Of a stretch of 64,000 bases of DNA, positions 54,216-60,966 are shown one piece after another (position 1 is the first letter of the stretch; each line of letters opens with the position of its first letter). The DNA is from Hyphomicrobiales bacterium. Lineage in GTDB: Bacteria > Pseudomonadota > Alphaproteobacteria > Rhizobiales > Rhizobiaceae. The translations under genes were made by a program, and so were the position numbers. The notes below the pieces were generated by a model. That model searched no databases, had not been told where the DNA came from, and saw nothing but the letters and a program-made list of their open reading frames with translations. The stretch is from the NCBI GenBank assembly GCA_900474095.1, contig UCOA01000005.1, positions 1 to 64,000 on the forward strand, written 5' to 3'.

Positions 54216-55079
54216 CTATCGCACCCGTCCGGCAAGGCCACGCGGGAAAATGCAGATGATGGCGATAACCGCGAGGTAGAAGAAGAACTCGCCAAATTCC
54301 GGCATCAGATAGCGTCCGGTCGTGTCGATGCCGCCAAGCAGCAGACAGGCGAGCAAGGCACCGGGAATTGATCCCGCGCCCCCCACGGAGACGACAACCA
54401 GAAAGGTCACCATGTAGCGGAGTGCGTAGTAGGGTTCGACCGGCAACAACTCGGCGCCGAGCACGCCGCCGAAGGCGGCAAGACCGACCGCAACCGCGAA
54501 ACTTACAGCATAGATGATCTCGGTGCGCACACCAAGCGCCGCCGCCATAGAGGCGTTGTCGACGGAGGCGCGCAACTTCACACCGAAGGCGGTCTTCTCG
54601 ATCGCGTACCAAAGGGCACCGGCGACGACGAGGCCGCAAACGATGGCAAAGATGCGATGTGTGGCGATCGAGCGGAAACCGAGATCGGCGGATCCCTGCA
54701 ATGCCGTTGGCAACGGGATCGTCTTCAGGGTGGGACCAAAGGCGTAGTTGGCAATGCCGATGATACAAAAGGTGATGCCGATGGTCATCAGGACCTGGGT
54801 CAATTCAGGTGCGCCGTAAATCCGGCGGTAGAGCAAACGCTCGATCGGGATCGAGATGGCCACCGTGCCGAACACCGCAAGCAGGATGGCCGCGGCATAG
54901 CCCAGACCGAGTGATTGCGCTGCATAGGACGCGATATAGCCGCCGATCATCGCAAAAGCGCCATGGGCAAGATTGACGACGCGCATCAACCCCATGGTGA
55001 CCGAAAGGCCGATCGAGATGACGAAGAGCACCATGCCATAGGCAAAAGCGTCGACGGCTATGCTGAAGAATGTCTGCAT
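54216..55079 (-). CDS. ABC transporter permease, LivH-like
   Basis: A 287-residue permease with about eight hydrophobic segments and the family hallmarks SVTMGLMRVVNLAHGAFAMIGGYIA, GVKLRASVDNASMAAALGV (ATPase contact) and GAGSIPGALLACLLLGGID. It follows the binding-protein gene after 140 bases that carry two stable hairpins, an arrangement that usually keeps binding-protein mRNA more abundant than permease mRNA. Confidence 0.93.
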   Translation of the reverse strand: MQTFFSIAVDAFAYGMVLFVISIGLSVTMGLMRVVNLAHGAFAMIGGYIASYAAQSLGLGYAAAILLAVFGTVAISIPIERLLYRRIYGAPELTQVLMTIGITFCIIGIANYAFGPTLKTIPLPTALQGSADLGFRSIATHRIFAIVCGLVVAGALWYAIEKTAFGVKLRASVDNASMAAALGVRTEIIYAVSFAVAVGLAAFGGVLGAELLPVEPYYALRYMVTFLVVVSVGGAGSIPGALLACLLLGGIDTTGRYLMPEFGEFFFYLAVIAIICIFPRGLAGRVR

Positions 55080-55158
55080 CGAACGGGTTCCGATACGCTT
55101 GTGCGCAGTGCGCGATCGAGCCCTCCCCTCCCCCGAAAAGCGAGGGGTGGGAGATATC

Positions 55159-55218
55159 GACCACCGTCAAAGCCGACGGTGGTCAAACTCCGGGTGCGGG
55201 TCAAACCGCCTGACCCGC
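55159..55218 (-). promoter_or_regulatory. Two hairpins in the livK-livH-type spacer
   Basis: Stem 1 pairs GACCACCGTC (55159-55168) with GACGGTGGTC (55175-55184). Stem 2 pairs GCGGGTCA (55196-55203) with TGACCCGC (55211-55218), immediately after the binding-protein stop. Likely mRNA 3'-end stabilisers or partial terminators that set subunit ratios. Confidence 0.6.
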
Positions 55219-55219
55219 T

Positions 55220-56392
55220 TTACCTGGCAGCGGCGAGACCGGGGTCGCCCTGCTTTTCGAAGGTCTGAATTTCCTTGTTGTAGTACGTGCCGTCATCCGC
55301 CTTGGTAACTTCGCGCAGGTAGATGTTCTGGGTGATGTGGCGTGATTCAGGATCAATTGAAACCGGACCGCGCGGGCTGGTCCAGGACAATCCCTTGACG
55401 GCATTCACGGCCTTCTCAGCATCCTGCTCGCCGCCCGTTGCTTCGATCATCCTGTAGATGACCTTCATCCCATCGAAGGCACCGACCGAGGGGAAGGATA
55501 GCTCGGCGGGACTGCCAATGGCTTTTGACGCGGCTTCGACGAAAGCCTTGTTTTCTGGAGAGTCGTGGGAAACCGCGTAGTGGAACGTCGTCTGGATCCC
55601 GAGAGCCGCGTCGCCAAGCGCCGGCAGGTCGGATTCCTGCGTCAGGTCGCCCGGGGCGAAGAACTTGATGCCGGCATCCTTCAGGCCATTTTCACTATAG
55701 GCTTTTACGAAGCCGAGCGTCGTTGGCCCGGAGGGCAGGAAGGCGAACACGCCTTGTGCGCCGGAATCCTTGATACGCTGCATGATCGGGCTGAAATCAT
55801 TCGTGGAAAGCGGTATGCGGATTGCCTCGACGACCTGCCCGCCCTCCTTTTCAAACGCGGCCTTGAAGGCATTTTCGGCATCCACGCCCGGGCCATAATC
55901 GCTGACGACGGAGATCACCTTGGCAACGCCCGCGTCATGCGCGACCTTGGCGATCGGCGTTGAAGTCTGCCAGGTGGTGAAGGACGTGCGCACGACGAAC
56001 GGGCTCTTGGTGACGATTGCCGAGGTCGCGGCATTCATGATGACCAGTGGCACATTTGCCTGCTTCAGGATCGGCGTGACCGCCATCGCATCCGGGGTGA
56101 AATAGAAACCGGTGAGATATTGCACCCTCTGCTTGACCACCAGTTCCTGGGCCAGTGCCTTGGACTGAGCCGGATCCGGTGCCGGCAGATCGCGGTAGAT
56201 GACTTCGATCGTATCGTCGCCGACTGTCGTGCCGTTCATTGCCATATAGGCGTCGATGCCGGCCTTGAAGTTCTTGCCCTGGAGAGCGAAAGGCCCGGAG
56301 AATGGGCCGACGACGCCGATCTTGATCGTATCGGCATAGGCTGCACTGCCCATGATGATGGCCGCGAACGCGGCGATGACTACCCGTTTCAT
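55220..56392 (-). CDS. ABC transporter substrate-binding protein, LivK/amide type
   Basis: A 390-residue periplasmic protein with a signal peptide (VVIAAFAAIIMGSAAYA). The mature fold is Peripla_BP_6: IKIGVVGPFSGPFALQGKNFKAGIDAYMAMNG, KQRVQYLTGFYFTPDAMAV and VISVVSDYGPGVDAENAFKAAFEKEGGQVVE. The ATG at 56392 follows GGAGG. It is the first gene of the five-gene transporter operon, about 540 bases from the divergent repA. Family ligands include branched-chain amino acids, amides and aromatic acids. The closeness of ssuD raises the possibility of a sulfur-containing ligand, but that is only inference. Confidence 0.92.
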   Translation of the reverse strand: MKRVVIAAFAAIIMGSAAYADTIKIGVVGPFSGPFALQGKNFKAGIDAYMAMNGTTVGDDTIEVIYRDLPAPDPAQSKALAQELVVKQRVQYLTGFYFTPDAMAVTPILKQANVPLVIMNAATSAIVTKSPFVVRTSFTTWQTSTPIAKVAHDAGVAKVISVVSDYGPGVDAENAFKAAFEKEGGQVVEAIRIPLSTNDFSPIMQRIKDSGAQGVFAFLPSGPTTLGFVKAYSENGLKDAGIKFFAPGDLTQESDLPALGDAALGIQTTFHYAVSHDSPENKAFVEAASKAIGSPAELSFPSVGAFDGMKVIYRMIEATGGEQDAEKAVNAVKGLSWTSPRGPVSIDPESRHITQNIYLREVTKADDGTYYNKEIQTFEKQGDPGLAAAR

Positions 56393-56849
56393 ATTTTCCT
56401 CCCTGAACGGCCGGCATGCTCCCGGGAGCCGGCGCGCAATGTCTGACATTACAGCTGGCCTAGTGTGTCACGCCGAATGGTGATGTAAAATGAAATAAAA
56501 GTAGGGATTTCATAAGCAATTGATTATGAATTTGGGTGTGTGGGGCATTCCTCCCCCTTCTGACACTGAGTTAGAGAACATGCTGGAGCAAGGCTCGTCG
56601 CTGCAACGGGAAACGAATCGCGATCAGGTGCTCCGTAGGTCGGTGAGTCGCGCGAGCCAGCAGTCCGCGTTGCCTGCTTCGGTTTGAGACTTGGTCATTG
56701 TACACATGAATCATTCCGCGCGGTGCTCGCTGACTGGCTCTTCGGCGTTGTTGATGAACACCTTGGATTCATGAATGAATCATGCTCTTGCCCGCGGCGG
56801 GCTCATTTTCTGATCTCGTTGCGGTAACCTTCTGTTAACCAATAACTTC

Positions 56850-56877
56850 TTGCACGAATCGTTGCGTTGCGTATCGT
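56850..56877 (+). promoter_or_regulatory. Putative repA promoter
   Basis: TTGCAC (56850-56855), 16 bases, then TATCGT (56872-56877). The -10 element overlaps the first arm of the inverted repeat at 56874-56916, which fits autorepression. Confidence 0.45.
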
Positions 56878-56916
56878 CACGGTTATATCTCCCATACGGC
56901 CATTTTACCGTGACGA
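56874..56916. promoter_or_regulatory. repABC operator, 10-bp inverted repeat
   Basis: TCGTCACGGT (56874-56883) and ACCGTGACGA (56907-56916) are perfect inverted arms 23 bases apart, ending 12 bases before the repA start. In repABC plasmids RepA with RepB represses the operon by binding such palindromes; this assignment is by position and symmetry. Confidence 0.75.
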
Positions 56917-56928
56917 AAGTTTTTGAAC

Positions 56929-58155
56929 GTGAGCAACGCAATTCGAGCGACCAAGAATGAGCGCAAGACCGTCGATGAGACGATCGGAGATCATGCGGCG
57001 GCGATCAGTTCGCAGCTGCAAGCGATCAGCGAGGCCCTTTTTCCGCCAACGGCCAGCAAGACGTTGCGGCGGTTTACCTCTGGTGAGGCGGCTCGCCTTA
57101 TGGGCGTTTCGGATTCGACGTTGCGCAAAATGACGCTTGCCGGCGAAGGACCACAGCCCGAACTCACCAGCAACGGACGCCGTCTTTATACCCTGCGGCA
57201 GATCAACGAACTGCGCGAGAAGCTGGCGCAGACGGCGCGGGGTCGCGAAGCCTATAACCTCGTGCCGCGCCGCGGCCCCGATGATCACCTCCAGGTCATC
57301 GCCGTCACCAATTTCAAGGGCGGCTCGGGCAAGACGACGACGTCTGTGCACCTGGCGCAATATCTGGCGCTGCAGGGATATCGGGTGCTTGCCGTCGATC
57401 TCGATCCGCAGGCGAGTCTCTCTGCCCTTCTCGGCGTCTTGCCCGAAACCGATGTCAGGTCGAACGAAACGCTTTACGCGGCCATCCGCTATGATGAGGA
57501 AAAGCGTCCGCTGTCAGACGTCATCCGCAACACGTATTTCGACGGCCTCGATCTCGTGCCGGGTAATCTTGAACTTATGGAGTTTGAGCATACGACGCCG
57601 CGTGCCCTGACGAGCGGTTCCCGCGACGGAGACGGAATTTTCTTCACCCGTGTCGCGCGGGCAATCGATGACGTGGCTAGCGATTATGACGTGGTCGTCA
57701 TCGATTGTCCGCCGCAACTCGGCTACTTGACCTTGAGCGGCCTTTGCGCGGCAACATCGATGGTGGTGACGATTCATCCGCAGATGCTCGACGTAGCGTC
57801 GATGAGCCAATTTCTGTTGATGACGCATGACCTCCTGGCCGTCGTTCGCGAGGCTGGTGGCGAATTGAGATATGATTTTATGCGTTATCTCCTTACCCGC
57901 TATGAACCTCAGGATGCGCCGCAGACCAAGGTCGCCGCCCTCCTTCGCAATCTTTTCGACGATCACGTCATGACCAATCCGATGGTGAAGTCGGCCGCGG
58001 TTTCCGATGCGGGTCTGACGAAGCAGACACTCTACGAGATCGGCCGGGAAAACCTCACTCGTTCGACCTATGACCGGGCAATGGAAGCACTCGACGCGGT
58101 TAACGGCGAAGTCGAGTGCCTCATTCGGCAAGCGTGGGGGCGCACGCCAAAATGA
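56929..58155 (+). CDS. repA: Plasmid partitioning ATPase RepA (ParA family)
   Basis: About 408 residues, the usual RepA size. An N-terminal MerR-like helix-turn-helix (FTSGEAARLMGVSDSTLRKM) precedes the ParA ATPase with deviant Walker A KGGSGKTTTS, VDLDPQASLSALLG and VVIDCPPQLGYLTL. Start: GTG at 56929 with CGAAAG 9 bases upstream, or TTG at 56923, which is close to the putative ribosome-binding site. RepA drives plasmid segregation with RepB-parS complexes and represses the operon through the palindrome just upstream. It overlaps the next small frame by 4 bases. Confidence 0.93.
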   Translation: MSNAIRATKNERKTVDETIGDHAAAISSQLQAISEALFPPTASKTLRRFTSGEAARLMGVSDSTLRKMTLAGEGPQPELTSNGRRLYTLRQINELREKLAQTARGREAYNLVPRRGPDDHLQVIAVTNFKGGSGKTTTSVHLAQYLALQGYRVLAVDLDPQASLSALLGVLPETDVRSNETLYAAIRYDEEKRPLSDVIRNTYFDGLDLVPGNLELMEFEHTTPRALTSGSRDGDGIFFTRVARAIDDVASDYDVVVIDCPPQLGYLTLSGLCAATSMVVTIHPQMLDVASMSQFLLMTHDLLAVVREAGGELRYDFMRYLLTRYEPQDAPQTKVAALLRNLFDDHVMTNPMVKSAAVSDAGLTKQTLYEIGRENLTRSTYDRAMEALDAVNGEVECLIRQAWGRTPK

Positions 58156-58370
58156 GCGATCTCCTCCTGCTGCCGGCAGTTTGTTGGGAGCTCCCAACAA
58201 CGCATTTTAAGAAAGCCCGTTCTTCGACCGAGGAGCGGGACCTTTTGCGTGGCATATCCCCTGGAGCCAAGGGCAATGCCGTCCGGCCGCTCTTGTTGGG
58301 AGCTCCCAACCGCTGCTGTTTCCAAGGTGCCGCGACTCGAAAAATTCAAAATCGGGGTGATCTGTTGTGA
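58152..58370 (+). CDS. repD: RepD-like minicistron carrying both parS sites
   Basis: A 72-residue frame that begins at an ATG overlapping the repA stop (ATGA) and ends in a TGA overlapping the repB start (GTGA). It therefore exactly bridges the two genes by translational coupling. The peptide (MSDLLLLPAVCWELPTT onward) has no recognised domain. Both parS palindromes lie within it in different reading frames, so selection on DNA probably dominates over the peptide. A comparable minicistron, repD, is known between repA and repB of Ti plasmid pTiR10; the symbol is by analogy in position. It may serve mainly to carry ribosomes to repB. Confidence 0.6.
   Translation: MSDLLLLPAVCWELPTTHFKKARSSTEERDLLRGISPGAKGNAVRPLLLGAPNRCCFQGAATRKIQNRGDLL
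58181..58200. promoter_or_regulatory. parS centromere site 1
   Basis: The 20-bp perfect palindrome TTGTTGGGAGCTCCCAACAA matches the repABC parS consensus GTTNNNNGCNNNNAAC and is the expected binding site of RepB. Confidence 0.93.
58295..58310. promoter_or_regulatory. parS centromere site 2
   Basis: GTTGGGAGCTCCCAAC, identical in its 16-bp core to site 1, with centre 112 bp away. It also lies within the repA-repB junction. Confidence 0.93.
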
Positions 58371-59365
58371 GCCGAAAAGATACCGTCAACACCTTGTTTA
58401 TGCGCAGGCCGGAAGGCTCCGCGCCTGTTTCCGGCACTGAAAAAAGTCCGGATCGCGTCCGCACGGGCGCCATTTCGGCAATGGGCGCGTCGCTGCAGGA
58501 AATGACCGAGGGTGCGCGAAGCGCCGCAAGATTGCAGGAGCAATTGGCGTCCGGATCCACGGTGATCGATCTCGATCCGTCGCAGATCGATAGCTCCTCT
58601 GTGAGCGATCGAATTTCGATAACGGTCGATCCCGGTTTTGAGACGCTCGTCGAGAGCATCCGAGAAAACGGACAACAGGTTCCGATCCTTGTTCGGCCCC
58701 AGGCTGCCGTCCCCGGACGCTTCCAGGTCGCGTATGGCCGCCGGCGCCTGCGGGCGGCCGCCATGCTTGGCAAGACGGTCAGGGCTATTGTCCAGACACT
58801 GACGGACAGCGAACTCGTCATTGCGCAAGGCAAGGAAAACCTCGACCGGCAGGATCTGTCCTACATCGAAAAAGCTCAATTCGCCCGGCGCCTCGAAGAT
58901 GGAGGCTATGACCGGAGTACGATCATGGCAGCGCTTTCGACCGACAAGGCTGATCTCAGCCGCTACATCTCGATTGCGCGCAGTATTCCGGAGTATCTGG
59001 TTCAGGCGATCGGACCGGCGCCAAAGGCGGGCCGGGCGCGCTGGACGGCATTGGCCGATCGGCTCGAGCGGAAACAGGACACGCTTGATGCCCTGATCGC
59101 GGACGCTGCATTTCTGGCGACCGACAGTGATACGCGGTTTGGCCGTGTGTTCGAAATGCTCGGCGCCGAGCCGGCAAAGAGAAAGCCGAAGGCACAGGAA
59201 TGGAAGAACCCGCAGGGCAGGAAAGCAGCCCGGATCGAGCGAGACGATGTCCAGACCCGGATCGTTTTCGATGAGCGGCAGGTGCCCGAATTCGGCAGCT
59301 ACCTCGCCGATCGGCTGGACGATCTCTACATTGAATTTACGGCCAGCCGCAAACAGGGTGGCTGA
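58367..59365 (+). CDS. repB: Plasmid partitioning protein RepB (ParB family)
   Basis: A 332-residue ParB-family centromere-binding protein. A RepA-interaction N-terminus begins SRKDTVNTLFMRRPEG, followed by the ParB nuclease-like block with ENGQQVPILVRP and YGRRRLRAA, then GKENLDRQDLSYIEKAQFA and a helix-turn-helix around MAALSTDKADLSRYISIA. The C-terminus would dimerise. The start is GTG, overlapping the minicistron stop as GTGA. RepB loads at the two parS sites just upstream and acts with RepA in segregation. Confidence 0.95.
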   Translation: MSRKDTVNTLFMRRPEGSAPVSGTEKSPDRVRTGAISAMGASLQEMTEGARSAARLQEQLASGSTVIDLDPSQIDSSSVSDRISITVDPGFETLVESIRENGQQVPILVRPQAAVPGRFQVAYGRRRLRAAAMLGKTVRAIVQTLTDSELVIAQGKENLDRQDLSYIEKAQFARRLEDGGYDRSTIMAALSTDKADLSRYISIARSIPEYLVQAIGPAPKAGRARWTALADRLERKQDTLDALIADAAFLATDSDTRFGRVFEMLGAEPAKRKPKAQEWKNPQGRKAARIERDDVQTRIVFDERQVPEFGSYLADRLDDLYIEFTASRKQGG

Positions 59366-59380
59366 CACTAGCTTACGCCG

Positions 59381-59398
59381 GGCGCCCATGTGGGCGCC
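59381..59398 (+). promoter_or_regulatory. Hairpin directly after repB
   Basis: GGCGCCC and GGGCGCC pair around ATGT, 16 bases after the repB stop. It lies in the repB-repC leader, whose folding controls repC expression in repABC plasmids. Confidence 0.65.
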
Positions 59399-59447
59399 TT
59401 ATGATCAACCGCTATCGAAGGATGGGTAGCAGACAAAAAAATCGGCA

Positions 59448-59499
59448 AAGAAAAAGGCCCCCGAAATGCATTCCGGAAGCCCTTCTCGACTGTTTGGCG
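59448..59499 (-). ncRNA. Antisense counter-transcribed RNA (ctRNA, incA)
   Basis: On the - strand between repB and repC a promoter (59506-59534) is followed by roughly 50 transcribed bases. These end in a strong stem, GGCTTCCGGAA paired to TTTCGGGGGCC (59456-59481), and a T-rich tail (TTTTTCTTT). Position, direction and size match the small ctRNA of repABC plasmids, which pairs with the repC leader, lowers RepC synthesis, and sets copy number and incompatibility. The 5' end is estimated from the -10 element. Confidence 0.85.
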
Positions 59500-59505
59500 A
59501 CTGAG

Positions 59506-59534
59506 AGAATCACACTTCCTGGAATCGTAGTCAA
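59506..59534 (-). promoter_or_regulatory. ctRNA promoter
   Basis: On the - strand TTGACT (59534-59529), 17 bases, then GATTCT (59511-59506). It has good -35 quality and ideal spacing, pointing into the repB-repC spacer. Confidence 0.8.
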
Positions 59535-59601
59535 GTCTCTTCATTGAGACCGGCGTCATTTTGACGAGCTGGGTAGCTTTGCCCGACGAAAGGCAGAGGC
59601 G

Positions 59602-60906
59602 ATGAAAGGTGGAAGTGTGGCGACGCCCTTTGGGCGGCGAGCGATGACGCTTGGCATGTTGGCCAATCAAGTCATGGCGCGTGAAGTCGAGGACGGCAAG
59701 ACCGTCGACAAGTGGAAACTCTTTCGGGCGCTGTGCGAAGCAAGGCCGCTGATCGGCGTCACCGATCGCGCGCTTGCGGTCATGAATGCGCTTCTGAGTT
59801 TCTATCCAAAGGACGAACTATCAGAGGCGCACGGGCTCGTCGTTTTCCCGTCCAATGCTCAGTTGTCGTTGCGATCCCATGGAATGACAGAACAGACTAT
59901 CCGGCGTCATCTCGCGGTGCTGGTCGAAGCTGGGCTCATCATTCGTAAGGACAGTCCAAACGGCAAACGCTACGTGCGCAGGAACGGCGCCGGTGCGATC
60001 GATGAGGCCTTCGGCTTTTCCCTGGCGCCGCTTCTTGCACGGGCGGATGACGTCGAACGCCTGGCAGCGCAAGTGACGGCAGAACGACTGCATCTGCAAA
60101 GGCTTCGCGAGCGTTTGACACTGTGCCGGCGCGACGTCGCCAAGCTCATTGAAACGGCCGTGGAGGAGGGCGCCAGGGGCGACTGGGAGATGATTAGCCT
60201 GCATTTCCGCGCCCTGGTAACGTCAGTTCCACGCACATCGACACCGGATGTGCTGGCGGCGGCGCTCGATGAGATGGAGATGCTGCGCGAAGAAGCCGTC
60301 AATCTCTTGGAAATGCACATGGATTCAAGAAAGATAAGCGGCAATCCCTTCCAAAATGAGCGGCACATACAGAATTCAAACACCGAATCCATTTCTGAAC
60401 CTGAACCTGCAATCGAAACGAAGCAGGGCGAAAAATCCGAAGCCGGTCGGCAGACACTGCCCATGACGAAGGGACGGAAAGCCGCAGATCTTGGTAAACG
60501 CGGCGTTAACGCTGCCGGTGCAGCCATCGAAAGTCATCGCAGTCCGCCCGGCGTGGGCATCAAGGCGTTTCCACTGGCTCTGGTGCTTCAGGCATGCCCC
60601 CAGATTGCCGATTACGGGGCAGGCGGAGCCATTTCTACCTGGCGCGATTTGATGGCGGCGGCGGTTGTTGTGCGCTCGATGCTTGGCGTCAGCCCCGATG
60701 CTTATCAACATGCTTGCGAGATACTCGGAGCGGAAAATGCCGCGACCGTGATTGCCTGCATTCTCGAGCGGGCCGGGCATATCAACTCCGCAGGCGGTTA
60801 TCTTCGAGACCTGACTCGCCGCGCCGAAAAGGGCGAATTCGCCATCGGTCCGATGCTGATGGCGCTCGCCAGGGCCAACGGAAATTCCGTGAGAAAAGCA
60901 GGTTAG
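59602..60906 (+). CDS. repC: Replication initiator RepC
   Basis: A 434-residue RepC-family initiator. It has the N-terminal winged-helix DNA-binding part (RPLIGVTDRALAVMNALLSFYPKDE, then QLSLRSHGMTEQTIRRHLAVLVEAGLIIRKDSPNGKRY), a coiled-coil-like middle and the conserved C-terminal domain (WRDLMAAAVVVRSMLGVSPDAYQHA, GHINSAGGYLRDLTRRAEKGEF). GAGG precedes the ATG. RepC is limiting for replication of repABC replicons, and the origin usually lies inside repC; the AT-richer stretch around 60310-60440 is the best candidate. Expression is controlled by the antisense ctRNA just upstream. Confidence 0.96.
   Translation: MKGGSVATPFGRRAMTLGMLANQVMAREVEDGKTVDKWKLFRALCEARPLIGVTDRALAVMNALLSFYPKDELSEAHGLVVFPSNAQLSLRSHGMTEQTIRRHLAVLVEAGLIIRKDSPNGKRYVRRNGAGAIDEAFGFSLAPLLARADDVERLAAQVTAERLHLQRLRERLTLCRRDVAKLIETAVEEGARGDWEMISLHFRALVTSVPRTSTPDVLAAALDEMEMLREEAVNLLEMHMDSRKISGNPFQNERHIQNSNTESISEPEPAIETKQGEKSEAGRQTLPMTKGRKAADLGKRGVNAAGAAIESHRSPPGVGIKAFPLALVLQACPQIADYGAGGAISTWRDLMAAAVVVRSMLGVSPDAYQHACEILGAENAATVIACILERAGHINSAGGYLRDLTRRAEKGEFAIGPMLMALARANGNSVRKAG
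60310..60440. other. Candidate oriV within repC
   Basis: A visibly AT-richer stretch inside repC, encoding a low-complexity linker (SNTESISEPEPAIETKQGE). In several repABC plasmids the origin maps to an AT-rich segment in the repC coding region; this is inference from composition and family knowledge. Confidence 0.4.
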
Positions 60907-60966
60907 AAAGAGGTGATTAACCTTTATTTTCTATTGAAAAGGATGTGTGCCCATTGCCCGTGAATT

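Larger units (their letters stand above)
56393..56928. other. Divergent control region between transporter operon and repA
   Basis: About 535 bases without a gene. It contains two copies of ATGAATCAT (56706-56714 and 56775-56783), an ATTCATGAAT palindrome (56767-56776), a GTAACCTTCTGTTAACC repeat, the repA promoter and its operator. Confidence 0.55.

Noticed and set aside
60901-60922. GGTTA...TTAACC hairpin with T-rich tail after repC
   Set aside because: Stem of about 5 bp and AT-rich; the FtsK-type gene follows closely, so a terminator is not convincing.
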